This document shows positions 27,415 through 36,434 of a stretch of DNA of 64,000 bases, one piece after another. The position numbers were made by a program, and so were the translations under genes. The notes under the pieces are model-generated. The model had not been told where the DNA came from. It did not search any database and saw nothing but the letters and a program-made list of their open reading frames with translations. The DNA is from Betaproteobacteria bacterium HGW-Betaproteobacteria-9 (GTDB lineage: Bacteria > Pseudomonadota > Gammaproteobacteria > Burkholderiales > Burkholderiaceae_C), in NCBI GenBank assembly GCA_002842215.1, contig PHCC01000008.1:124001-188000 (forward strand), read 5' to 3'. Position 1 is the first letter of the stretch. Every line of letters starts with the position of its first letter.

Positions 27415-28461
27415 ATGCAACAAGCCCCCGCCCGCGACTCTGCATCGGTGTTCCGGAAAAAGCCGGTCGAATTCGCTCCCGTTGCCTGGAGCGGACGTCT
27501 CAACCCGGACGAGCTCTCGCGCCCCGGTGGTCTGCTGATCGCCGCCCTCTCGCAGTGTGCGGACGAGCGGGACCTGTCGCTCAGCGAACTGGCCTCGGCC
27601 ATGGGTGTGAGCTACTGGAGCCTGAGCCAGCTGCGCATCGGGTTCCGGCCCATCGAGTCGCTGGACGATGACGTGGTGGAGGCCTGCGCGGCCTTTCTGG
27701 ATTTGCCGCGCCTGACCATCGAGATGCTCGCCGGGCTGCTGGCCCCGGCCGACGCGCTGGCCTGTGACGACCTGACCGGTGAAGACATCCTGCACGCCTG
27801 CCGGCTGCTCGCCACCGAACCCGGCGAACTGGAACTGCTGCCACCGCCCAACCGCCAGCGCCCGCTGCAGGGTTTTGCGGTGGACGAACTGGCCGCGATG
27901 CACCGCGAACATGGGGCTTATCCGGCGGTGTGCGAGGCTTTACGGGCCGAACTGCGGCAGCGGCCGATGTCGAAGACCGAACTGCTGCGCGCTGCGGTGC
28001 ACGCCGGTGCGGCAGAGGCCGAGGTAGAAAACGAGGCGGCCGACACGACTCCGCCCCACGGCATCCTGCGCTGCACCTGTTGCCAGAAGCGTCTGCGCAT
28101 TCCGCACCTGCCCGAACCCGGCGAGATCCGTTGCCCCAGTTGCCAGACGGAATACGCCGTGCACTGGCAGGCGGCCATCTGCGTCGTGCAGCGGCTGGAA
28201 GTTGAAGCGGCGCCCGACGACGAAACGGATGCGGACGCCGAAGCGCCAGAGACCTCAGCTTCCGCGCCGATGGATCCGTGGGCGGTGCTGGGTCTGGCCC
28301 GCAACAGCCCCTGGGACGCGGTGGAGCGGGCGCGCCGCTCGCTGCTGCAGCAGTACCACCCGGACCGGCTGGGCCACGTGTCGCCGCTGGTGCACAAGCT
28401 GGCCGAAGAGGCGTTCAAACGCGTGGGCGACGCCTACGACCAGTTGAAATCACAGCGCTGA
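27415..28461 (+). CDS. HTH + zinc-ribbon + C-terminal J-domain protein
   Basis: 348 residues with an unusual domain order: an HTH-like region (about 53-80, LSLSELASAMGVSYWSLSQL), a helical middle, a four-cysteine ribbon (C220/C223 and C240/C243), an acidic linker, and a J-domain at the C-terminus (about 286-346) with the essential HPD at 315-317 in QYHPDRLG. The J-domain should stimulate a DnaK-type ATPase, so the protein may bring Hsp70 to a DNA or protein target. Start 27415 preferred over 27241, whose extra residues cover the porin terminator. Confidence 0.75.
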   Translation: MQQAPARDSASVFRKKPVEFAPVAWSGRLNPDELSRPGGLLIAALSQCADERDLSLSELASAMGVSYWSLSQLRIGFRPIESLDDDVVEACAAFLDLPRLTIEMLAGLLAPADALACDDLTGEDILHACRLLATEPGELELLPPPNRQRPLQGFAVDELAAMHREHGAYPAVCEALRAELRQRPMSKTELLRAAVHAGAAEAEVENEAADTTPPHGILRCTCCQKRLRIPHLPEPGEIRCPSCQTEYAVHWQAAICVVQRLEVEAAPDDETDADAEAPETSASAPMDPWAVLGLARNSPWDAVERARRSLLQQYHPDRLGHVSPLVHKLAEEAFKRVGDAYDQLKSQR

Positions 28462-28478
28462 TCGGGCGGGCCGCTCGT

Positions 28479-29378
28479 TCAAGGAATCGGGTCTTCCACC
28501 CCGCTGCGGCGCAGCGGGTTGAATCCCGTCACCAGCGCGGTCGCCAGCAACACCAGCGCACCGCCCGCGAAGATGCCGGAAGACACCACCTCGCCCAGCA
28601 CCAGGTGGCCCCAGGTGACGCCGAAGACCGGGATCAGGAACACCGGGCTCATCGCCGCCACGGGCGACACGTGGCGAATGATGCGCAGGTGTGCCCAGTA
28701 CGCCAGGCCCGAGGTGATCACGCCCAGCACCAGCAACACGCCCAGTGCGGCGGGCGTGAACCGCGCCTGTGGCCAGGCCAGCGCCGCACCCGGCAGCACG
28801 AGCACCAGCGAGATGACATGGATGCCGGCCGCGATGGCCAGCGGCTGCATGTGCGCCGTGGCGCGTTTCATGAGCGGGGTCGACAGGCCATAGCAGCCGG
28901 CGGCCGCTATGCAGGCCAGCGCGGCCAGCAGGGTGGGGGCATCGGGCTGCACCGGCCCGAGCCGCACGATCAGGCCCACCCCCACGAAGCCGCAGAGGCA
29001 GCCGAGCAGCTTGCGCGCGGTCAGGGTGTCTTCCTTGAACCAGGCCGATGACAGCGTGCCGAACAGCACCGCGGTGGTGTTGAGCAGCGCGCTGTAACCC
29101 GCCGGCAGACGCAGCGCGGCCCAGGCGTAGAGCAGGAACGGCACCACCACCGAGAGCAAGCCGAGCACCAGCAGCTCGCGCCAGTGTCGCCAGGGCCAGC
29201 GGTGCTTGAGCACGCGCATGATCACCGAGAGCGTTAGCGCCGCGAGCGCCACCCGCCCACCCGCCAGCACCAGCGGCCCGAGCAGGGGGCTGGCGATGCG
29301 CAGGAACAGAAAGGAGGCGCCCCAGAGCGCGGAGAGGCCGACGAGTTGGGCAAAGTGGTGGGCTTTCACCGGGCTCAT
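28479..29378 (-). CDS. DMT (EamA) family transporter
   Basis: 299 residues, ten helices in two repeats (LVGLSALWGASFLFLRIASP; ITSGLAYWAHLRIIRHVSPV). Inner-membrane metabolite exporter of unknown substrate. The start at 29378 agrees with the family; the open frame upstream is GC-rich noise. Convergent with the J-domain gene, divergent from the GST. Confidence 0.87.
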   Translation of the reverse strand: MSPVKAHHFAQLVGLSALWGASFLFLRIASPLLGPLVLAGGRVALAALTLSVIMRVLKHRWPWRHWRELLVLGLLSVVVPFLLYAWAALRLPAGYSALLNTTAVLFGTLSSAWFKEDTLTARKLLGCLCGFVGVGLIVRLGPVQPDAPTLLAALACIAAAGCYGLSTPLMKRATAHMQPLAIAAGIHVISLVLVLPGAALAWPQARFTPAALGVLLVLGVITSGLAYWAHLRIIRHVSPVAAMSPVFLIPVFGVTWGHLVLGEVVSSGIFAGGALVLLATALVTGFNPLRRSGVEDPIP

Positions 29379-29517
29379 TGTCGGGGCGAACCGGTGGGGG
29401 CGCTGTCCGAGGGCTGACAGGCTGTTCGCAACCTTGATCAGGTTGCCGGGTGGCCAGAGGGGCCTGTACAGTTCATCGCTTGCCTGCTGCCAGCGGTTTG
29501 AATCCAGAGGTTCCACC

Positions 29518-30177
29518 ATGTCGCTCGCGCTCTACGGTCACCCCTTTTCCTCGTACACCCAGAAAGCGCTCATCGCGCTGTACGAAAACGACACCCCCTT
29601 CGAATTCCGCTGCATCGGGCCCGACACGCCGGAGCACGCGGCCGAGTGGCTGCGGCGCTGGCCCATCGCCCGGTTCCCGCTGCTGGTGGACGGCGAACGC
29701 CAGATCGTCGAGACCAGCCTGATCATCGAATACCTGCAGCTCGCCCACCCCGGGCCCGTGCGCCTGCTGCCTGCCGACCCGATGGCCGCGCTGGACGTGC
29801 GTTTTCTCGACCGCTACTTCGACCTGTATGTGATGAGCGCGATGCAGTTCGCTGTGGACACCGCGCTCAAGCGTTATCCGATGACCGTCGAAGAAGGGCG
29901 GGCCATCGCCAGCGAGCGGCTGGAGCGAGCCTACGCCTGGCTCGAAGGGCACCTGGCCGGCAAGACCTGGGCCGCGGGTGAAGACTTCACTCTGGGCGAC
30001 TGCGCCGCCGCACCTTCGCTGTTCTACGCCGACTGGGTGCACCCGATTGCCGAGACCTACCCCGTGTTGCGCGCTTACCGGGCGCGCTTGCTGGCCCGGC
30101 CGTCGTTCGCTCGGGCGGTGGAAGAGGCACGGCCGTATCGTTCGTTCTTTCCGCTGGGTGCGCCGGACCGCGATTGA
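29518..30177 (+). CDS. Glutathione S-transferase
   Basis: 219 residues. Thioredoxin-like half (LYGHPFSSYTQKALIALYEN) with the glutathione motif VETSLIIEYL, then helical domain ending FARAVEEARPYRSFFP. The position of the active Ser in PFSSYTQK fits the bacterial theta/beta-like cluster. DUF4287 gene follows 20 bp later, probably co-transcribed. Confidence 0.9.
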   Translation: MSLALYGHPFSSYTQKALIALYENDTPFEFRCIGPDTPEHAAEWLRRWPIARFPLLVDGERQIVETSLIIEYLQLAHPGPVRLLPADPMAALDVRFLDRYFDLYVMSAMQFAVDTALKRYPMTVEEGRAIASERLERAYAWLEGHLAGKTWAAGEDFTLGDCAAAPSLFYADWVHPIAETYPVLRAYRARLLARPSFARAVEEARPYRSFFPLGAPDRD

Positions 30178-30197
30178 AACCACTGAAAGGCCTTCAA

Positions 30198-30410
30198 ATG
30201 TCTGATCAAGAACCCGTCAAAGGTCCCGCCTCGTACTTTCCATCCATCGAGAAGAAGTACGGAAAACCCATTGCCCACTGGATGCAAGTGCTTGAGAAAG
30301 CCGGACCGCTCAAGCACATGGAACTCGTCGCCCATCTGAAAACCGGGCATCAGCTGGGGCACGGCCACGCCAATGCGCTGGTCGCGTGGTTTTTGGCGCA
30401 GAAGAAGTAG
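30198..30410 (+). CDS. DUF4287 small protein
   Basis: 70 residues: SDQEPVKGPASYFPSIEKKY, then KPIAHWMQVL, and the ending TGHQLGHGHANALVAWFLAQ. This is the DUF4287 motif, a short helical domain often found alone or with DUF5655. Cytosolic, function unknown. The ATG at 30198 is preferred to 30174, which overlaps the GST stop. Confidence 0.85.
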   Translation: MSDQEPVKGPASYFPSIEKKYGKPIAHWMQVLEKAGPLKHMELVAHLKTGHQLGHGHANALVAWFLAQKK

Positions 30411-30424
30411 GCATCAAGGTCGCC

Positions 30425-30784
30425 TGGCCAGAGGAGGCACCGTTTCACACGCCGGTCTACGTCCTGACCCATGAGTAACGCGAACCCTGGGTGCGCCCCG
30501 GCGGGACGAGCTTTCACTTCATCAATGACGGCCCGGAGCGGGCCTTGGCGCTGGCCCTGGAAGCCGCAGGCAGCCGTGATGTTCGTATCGCGGGTGGGGC
30601 GGACGTGATCCAGCAGTGCCTGAACCTGGGTGTCGTCGACGAACTGGAAATCGCCGTGGCACCTGTATTGTTCGGTAGCGGGCGGCGCCTCTTCGAGAAC
30701 CTGCGCGATCCCGGGCCGCAATTCCGCATTGACCGGGTTCTTGCCGGGCCAGCCGCTGCGCACTTGCGCTATGTGCGTCAGTGA
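30425..30784 (+). pseudogene. Remnant of a dihydrofolate reductase / RibD C-terminal family protein
   Basis: In one frame WPEEAPFHTPVYVLTHE is followed by TAA at 30476-30478 and then REPWVRPGGTSFHFINDG through DVRIAGGADVIQQCLNLG to HLRYVRQ, stop 30784. This is the C-terminal two thirds of a RibD-type reductase (the GGADVIQQ NADP site is intact). The N-terminal third and start codon are missing and one stop interrupts the rest. Confidence 0.75.
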
Positions 30785-31219
30785 GGGCGGGCGAGTAACC
30801 GGATGGCGCGGAGCGTTGAACGGATGCTCGGCTGAATGATCACTGACGGTGCTTGGCCGAAAGCGGCTGGTGTTGAACTGGTGCTTGCGACCCGGAGCGG
30901 GTATCGGGTTCCGTGCCGCAAAGCCGTCTTTCCAGGTGCGATGGTCGGCAGGTGCTGCAGCTTCAAATGCGTTCCCCCCCAGTAGACTGCCGAACGGATC
31001 GCAGGCCTGACCGGCCGGCCCGGTGACATTCGTGATCATGGTCAGGTTTGTCGAAACTGTTAAACCTGTTCACGCACACAGCTTGTCCTCGACAGGCCTG
31101 ATTTCAAATAGGTTTTCGGTATGCCATGCAACTTTGTTTAACGACTACTGTTGTTGTTATCCGGCGTTTTGCCGGTTTAAATCAAAATTTGCCGGCGCAA
31201 AGCCTGAGAGGCACCATTG
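30785..31219. other. Gene-free stretch before the VOC cassette
   Basis: 435 bp without a credible gene. The second half turns A/T-rich. It holds an inverted repeat caggttt (31043) / aaacctg (31062) and two tttgccgg copies just upstream of the VOC gene. A gttgaacgg at 30816 resembles the gttgaacgg after that gene (31687), compatible with cassette borders. Confidence 0.4.
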
Positions 31220-31594
31220 ATGCAACCATACGACCTCGCCATTCCGACATTGCCGTGCCGCTCTGTGAGCGCGACAGTCGCGTTTTACAAGCGCCTTGGC
31301 TTTGACGGCGGCGCTCATGAGTTCAACGGCGGGTACGCCATACTGCGACGAGGAGCTGTCGAGCTGCACTTCTTTGCACACGAAGAACTTGTGCCCGCCG
31401 ACTCATCCGCAGGCTGCTACATCCGTGTCTTGGACGTAGAGGAAATCTTTCGCTCCTTCTCGTCCAGCCAGTTGCCGCGCATAGGTATCCCACGTATGGA
31501 TGCATTGGAAGACAAGCCGTGGGGTCTTCGAGAGTTTGCCGTGGTCGACCTCGATGGCAACCTATTGCGCATCGGGCAAATCATCGCCGAGTAA
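31220..31594 (+). CDS. Bleomycin-resistance-like VOC protein, possible integron cassette gene
   Basis: 124 residues. N-terminal IPTLPCRSVSATVAFYKRLG and C-terminal LREFAVVDLDGNLLRIGQII are the Ble/VOC pattern; members sequester glycopeptide drugs, but most relatives have no known ligand. The base composition is clearly more A/T-rich than neighbouring genes. The attC-like palindrome 28 bp behind the stop and lack of a co-directional neighbour suggest an acquired cassette. Start: ATG 31220 with GAGAGG upstream (TTG 31217 adjacent). Confidence 0.85.
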   Translation: MQPYDLAIPTLPCRSVSATVAFYKRLGFDGGAHEFNGGYAILRRGAVELHFFAHEELVPADSSAGCYIRVLDVEEIFRSFSSSQLPRIGIPRMDALEDKPWGLREFAVVDLDGNLLRIGQIIAE

Positions 31595-31622
31595 GAGCGA
31601 CACGTACACATTCGCCGGCGCC

Positions 31623-31693
31623 GCCAAACCCTTCCATCGAGCGGACGCCTTCGGCCTACGGCCTCCAGTCACCGCTCATGTCAATCGTTGAAC
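31623..31693 (+). repeat. attC-like imperfect palindrome
   Basis: Outer boxes gccaaac (31623) and gttgaac (31687, fits GTTRRRY); inner boxes catcgagcgg (31635) and ccgctcatg (31672); a ggcctacggcc centre. The order and the motifs cccttccatcgag and ctcatgtcaa resemble attC sites of environmental integron cassettes. R'' deviates from the consensus, so it would be a degenerate site. No integrase gene is in the window. Confidence 0.5.
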
Positions 31694-31837
31694 GGCGGTT
31701 TTACCGAAAGAACGATGGCCGCTCATGGCCGTCTCCAGTCGTTTACCTCACACCCCACCCGCCCGGCGCATCGCCTCCGCAGCCTGGGCATTCCCCAAAC
31801 CTTCCACCCCCGCAGCAGCCCCGAGCCGATCGCGTTT

Positions 31838-32386
31838 TTAGCGGTTCTGGCCGAGCTTGGATTTGCCCACCATGCGGGTGACTTCGATATCGATGCCGAC
31901 GATGGCCTGCAGCAGGCTGTTGATGAACTCGGGGGATGAGTCGCCCATCTTCCAGGGCTGGGCTTGCTGTGAGCGCTGCTCGTGTTCGCGCGTGAGGCGC
32001 GCTACCAGGCCGCGCACAAAGCGCTCGTCGTCCATCACGCGCAGGCGACCGTGGGCGTGCACGACCTGGTAGTTCCAGGTCGGTACGTGGCGGTGGTGTT
32101 CGGGTTTGCTGGGGTACCAGTTGGGCGAGATGTAGGCCTCGCTGGCCTGGAAGATCACCAGCACGTCGGCGCCGTCGGCTGGCACGTCGCGCCACACCGG
32201 GTTGGCTCGCGCCACGTGGGCGCGCAGCGTGCCGTGCGGGCCAGCGTCCTCGATCAGTTCAAACGGGATGTGGTTGGCGTCCAGTCCATGGGGGCCGTGG
32301 GTGATCAGCGCGCCCAGGGGGTGTTCGCGCAGCACGCGCTGCAGTTCGCCGGGGCGGTGTTCGTCGAAGTGTTCAGGTAAGTACAT
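31838..32386 (-). CDS. PaiB-like FMN-binding protein, C-terminus cut by a stop
   Basis: 182 residues of the FMN-binding negative regulator (PaiB) family: MYLPEHFDEHRPGELQRVL, PLGALITHG, LRAHVARANPVWRD, AYISPNWYPSK, VPTWNYQVVHAHG, and a final KSKLGQNR. At 31838-31840 the codon is TAA; reading on gives about 32 residues of ordinary family tail ending EAMRRAGGV and TGA at 31748. So the gene appears recently truncated. The core flavin-binding split barrel is intact, and partial function is possible. Confidence 0.82.
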   Translation of the reverse strand: MYLPEHFDEHRPGELQRVLREHPLGALITHGPHGLDANHIPFELIEDAGPHGTLRAHVARANPVWRDVPADGADVLVIFQASEAYISPNWYPSKPEHHRHVPTWNYQVVHAHGRLRVMDDERFVRGLVARLTREHEQRSQQAQPWKMGDSSPEFINSLLQAIVGIDIEVTRMVGKSKLGQNR

Positions 32387-32405
32387 GGCGGTCTCTGGTG
32401 CTGGT

Positions 32406-32675
32406 TCAGAAAGGTAACAGGCTTCGACGCGCGCGGCTGAAGGCGACCACGGCGTCGAGCACGCGCCAGGCGGCGGGCCGGGCGAACCACGGCGTGAGCA
32501 GGCGGGCCCCTGCGAGGAAGAGGCCACGCCATTCGGTCGGCTGGCGTGCGCCCACCGGGCCCACGTGTCCGCGCCGAAGGCCCTGGCGCAGCACAAAGGT
32601 GTTTTGCGCGACGATGAGCGAGAGGCTGAAGGTGAAGCCGGTCAGGAAGACCGGCCAGGCGGCTGGGGCGGGCAT
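32406..32675 (-). pseudogene. LysE-type exporter with large internal deletion
   Basis: The first 35 residues (FLTGFTFSLSLIVAQNTFVLRQ in part, then GLRRGHVG) are the start of an ArgO/LysE exporter, and the end (FLAGARLLTPWFARPAAWRVLDAVVA) is its last two helices. About 110 residues between them are missing. The first part also lacks two residues of the usual IGAQNTF motif, and the last helix runs into a basic tail. Not functional as a transporter. Confidence 0.65.
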
Positions 32676-32710
32676 GTCCCGCAGTATCGCTGGCTCCGGT
32701 CCAGCTGCTT

Positions 32711-33577
32711 TCAGCGCAGCAGCAGCGTTGGCACGCGCGCGGCGCGCAGCAGCTCGGTGGTCTTGCTGCCCCTGAACAACTGGCGCAGCGGTGAGTGGGT
32801 GTAGGCACCCATGATCAGCAGGTCGATGCCCTGGTGTTCGATGGCCTGCGCCACTGCGGTCTGTGGGTCGCCTGGCTGGATCTCGGCCGTCACCTCAAAC
32901 CCCGCCTGCGCCAGCGTCTGGCGTGCCCATTCGATCTGTTTTGGGCCGTCGCCCGAGGGCTTGCCCGACATCAGCACGTGCACCGGCAGGCCTTGGAACA
33001 GCGGGCTGGCCGCCACCATCTCCACGCCCTGGCGTGTGATGGCGGTGCCGTCGAACGCGATCAGCACACGCTCGGGTGCCTTGAAGCGGTCGGTCACGGT
33101 GAGGATGGGGCGCTGCAGCGAGCGCACGGTCCATTCCACGTGGCGGCCCAGCGCCTGCTGCGTCTGCGCCGCCGAGGCGCCGCGCCGGCCCAGCACGAAC
33201 AGGCGCACGCCGGCCTGCTGTTCGCTCAGCGTTTCTTCCAGATCGCCGTGGCGCTGGCGCGTGTCCACCGGGCTGGCGCCCGCGGCCAGCGCGCGCTCGC
33301 GCAGGCCCTGCAGAAAGCTGCGCGCCTGTTCGCGCTCGGCGCGGGTGCGGGCGGCGTCGGCTTCGCTCAGGCTTTTCAACAGCACTTCCTGCGCATTGGC
33401 GCCGATGGCGCCGCTGTGGTCCTGGCTGCCTTGCAGCGCCGGGTGGCGGTCGATGACGTGCAGGAACTCCAGCGGCGCGCCCATGCGGGCGGCGGCCCAG
33501 GCGGCGTGGTCGGCCACGTGTTGTGCGTAGGGCGACAGGTCCACGCAGGCCAGCACCTTGTTGTCTTGTGGGGTCAT
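32711..33577 (-). CDS. Tandem universal stress protein (UspA x2)
   Basis: 288 residues, two USP domains: 1-160 (VLACVDLSPYAQHVADHA, LFVLGRRGASA) and 165-288 (VLIAFDGTAITRQGVEMVA, LLIMGAYTHSPLRQLFRGS, VPTLLLR). The second carries the G-2X-G-9X-G(S) ATP-binding pattern. Begins 14 bp after the SulP gene, so the two form an operon; USPs paired with SulP carriers are common and may gate transport or sense ATP. Confidence 0.92.
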   Translation of the reverse strand: MTPQDNKVLACVDLSPYAQHVADHAAWAAARMGAPLEFLHVIDRHPALQGSQDHSGAIGANAQEVLLKSLSEADAARTRAEREQARSFLQGLRERALAAGASPVDTRQRHGDLEETLSEQQAGVRLFVLGRRGASAAQTQQALGRHVEWTVRSLQRPILTVTDRFKAPERVLIAFDGTAITRQGVEMVAASPLFQGLPVHVLMSGKPSGDGPKQIEWARQTLAQAGFEVTAEIQPGDPQTAVAQAIEHQGIDLLIMGAYTHSPLRQLFRGSKTTELLRAARVPTLLLR

Positions 33578-33591
33578 GGTGTGCTCCTGTT

Positions 33592-35082
<1,491 letters not shown>

Positions 35083-35328
35083 GAGGCAAAAAAGCCCGGG
35101 CCGCGAGGCCAGGGGCTGTCAAGGGAAAAGGGGCGGCCACCGCTGGGCGCGGTTGGCAGGCGGTCGGGAATCCGGGCGAGGCGCCCGGCGCGGGTTACGG
35201 TGGTGTGACCGAACAGAAATACCCGCGGGGCAAGCCTGCGCCACGGTAGTGCACCGTGGTCAGGCTCAGGGAAAGGCGGGGTTGGTGCATCGCAGCATTT
35301 TATCGGCCCGTACCGAGGCCGGTGTGAA
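35083..35328 (-). promoter_or_regulatory. SulP promoter and structured 5' leader
   Basis: Minus-strand promoter: ttcaca (35328-35323) and gataaa (35304-35299), spacing 18. The resulting leader of about 210 bases contains a long hairpin (agcctg 35233 / caggct 35261, with ccacggt/accgtgg inside) and a smaller one (ccgggcgaggcgcccgg, 35172-35188). No T run follows, so plain termination is unlikely. Remaining bases up to 35466 hold the upstream region of the NYN gene and no gene. Confidence 0.45.
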
Positions 35329-35466
35329 TGATGGGCCGTGCCACTGCTTCGAATCACCAGGTCATCGTTTGTGGCGTGGGCTGACTTCGGCCCCATGGTT
35401 TGAACGCGGGCGACCCGGACCCGCTCCGCCTGTGTACATTGCAGGCTCCACCAGGAGGACACAACC

Positions 35467-36318
35467 ATGCGGGTATTTCTGATCGATGCCGACAACCTGT
35501 CTTCACCCGGCTGGGTGGACGAAGCCTTCAAGGCACTTGAGACCGCCGAGGGTAGCATCGCGGTGCGGCGGGCCTACGGCAGCGCCGAAAACCTCAAGGG
35601 CCTGGCCGACACGCTGCGCACCTGGGCCATCCGGCCTTTCGTGAACCTGTCGCTGAGCAAGAACACGACCGACATCGCACTCGCCGCCGACGCCATGGCC
35701 TTCGCCTGCCAGCAGCCGACGCCGGCCATGATCGTCATCGGCTCGGGCGATGCGGACTTTGTGCCGCTGGTGGTGCGGCTGCGGGAGCGGGGCATTCAGG
35801 TGGTCTGCGTCACCGAGGCCAGCAAGATGGCGCCCGAAGCGGTGCCGGCCTACGACCGTGTGCTGTACGTGGGCCATGCGGCGTCGGCCCGGCGTTCGTC
35901 GCCGGTGCCCGCACCGGCGGCTGCGCCCGCGAAAGCCCGCCGCGCAGCGCCGGCTGTGGCGACGGTCCCCAAGGCCGCAGCGAAAAAGGTGCCGGCCAAA
36001 AAGACGGCCACCCGCAACGAAGCGCCCACGGCCTCACCCGCTCCGAAGGCGCCCGCTCGCAAGACGACCGAAAGAGCGACCGAGAAACCGGTCGCGCCCG
36101 CCGACGGCCTCACGGTGCCGCGCATCCTGGCCGCGGTGCCGGCCCTCGAAGCGGGAACCTGGCAGCCGTTGGGCGACGTGGCCAAGGCCCTGCGCGACGG
36201 CGGTTTGCTCGGCAAGAGCGCGCTGTCGACCAAGCTGTTCAAGAAGTTTCCAGCGCAGTTCGAGCTGAGGCCCGGTCGGCAGCCCAACGAGGTTCGCCTG
36301 GCGCCGCCGCTCGCCTGA
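35467..36318 (+). CDS. NYN (PIN-like) nuclease domain protein with C-terminal LOTUS-like domain
   Basis: 283 residues. NYN/LabA domain at 1-140 with the acidic residues expected of a PIN-like nuclease: IDADN (D7, D9), KNTTDIAL (D69), GSGDADF (D95, D97). A Lys/Ala/Pro-rich linker (about 140-205) follows, then a small winged-helix region (PRILAAVPALEAGTWQPLGD, ALSTKLFKKFPAQFEL) resembling OST-HTH/LOTUS, an RNA-binding fold. Ribosome site AGGAGG. Likely an RNA-processing or RNA-decay protein. Confidence 0.82.
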   Translation: MRVFLIDADNLSSPGWVDEAFKALETAEGSIAVRRAYGSAENLKGLADTLRTWAIRPFVNLSLSKNTTDIALAADAMAFACQQPTPAMIVIGSGDADFVPLVVRLRERGIQVVCVTEASKMAPEAVPAYDRVLYVGHAASARRSSPVPAPAAAPAKARRAAPAVATVPKAAAKKVPAKKTATRNEAPTASPAPKAPARKTTERATEKPVAPADGLTVPRILAAVPALEAGTWQPLGDVAKALRDGGLLGKSALSTKLFKKFPAQFELRPGRQPNEVRLAPPLA

Positions 36319-36395
36319 GCGCCAACGCCCGTTGTGCGCGGGCGCGCCGCGCGGCAGCCACATGGGCAGCACGCGTCGGTCCTGAAAAGTTTTTG

Positions 36396-36434
36396 GTTGC
36401 GCCGCTGTTTGATTTGTTGTATGATGAGCATCAT
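36396..36434 (+). promoter_or_regulatory. tetR promoter with operator box 1 over the start codon
   Basis: ttgcgc (36396) and tatgat (36419) are spaced 17 bases. The operator atgatgagcatcat (36421-36434) overlaps the -10 element and the start codon, so the regulator can block its own promoter. The transcript would begin at or next to the ATG at 36433, a possible leaderless mRNA. Confidence 0.55.
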
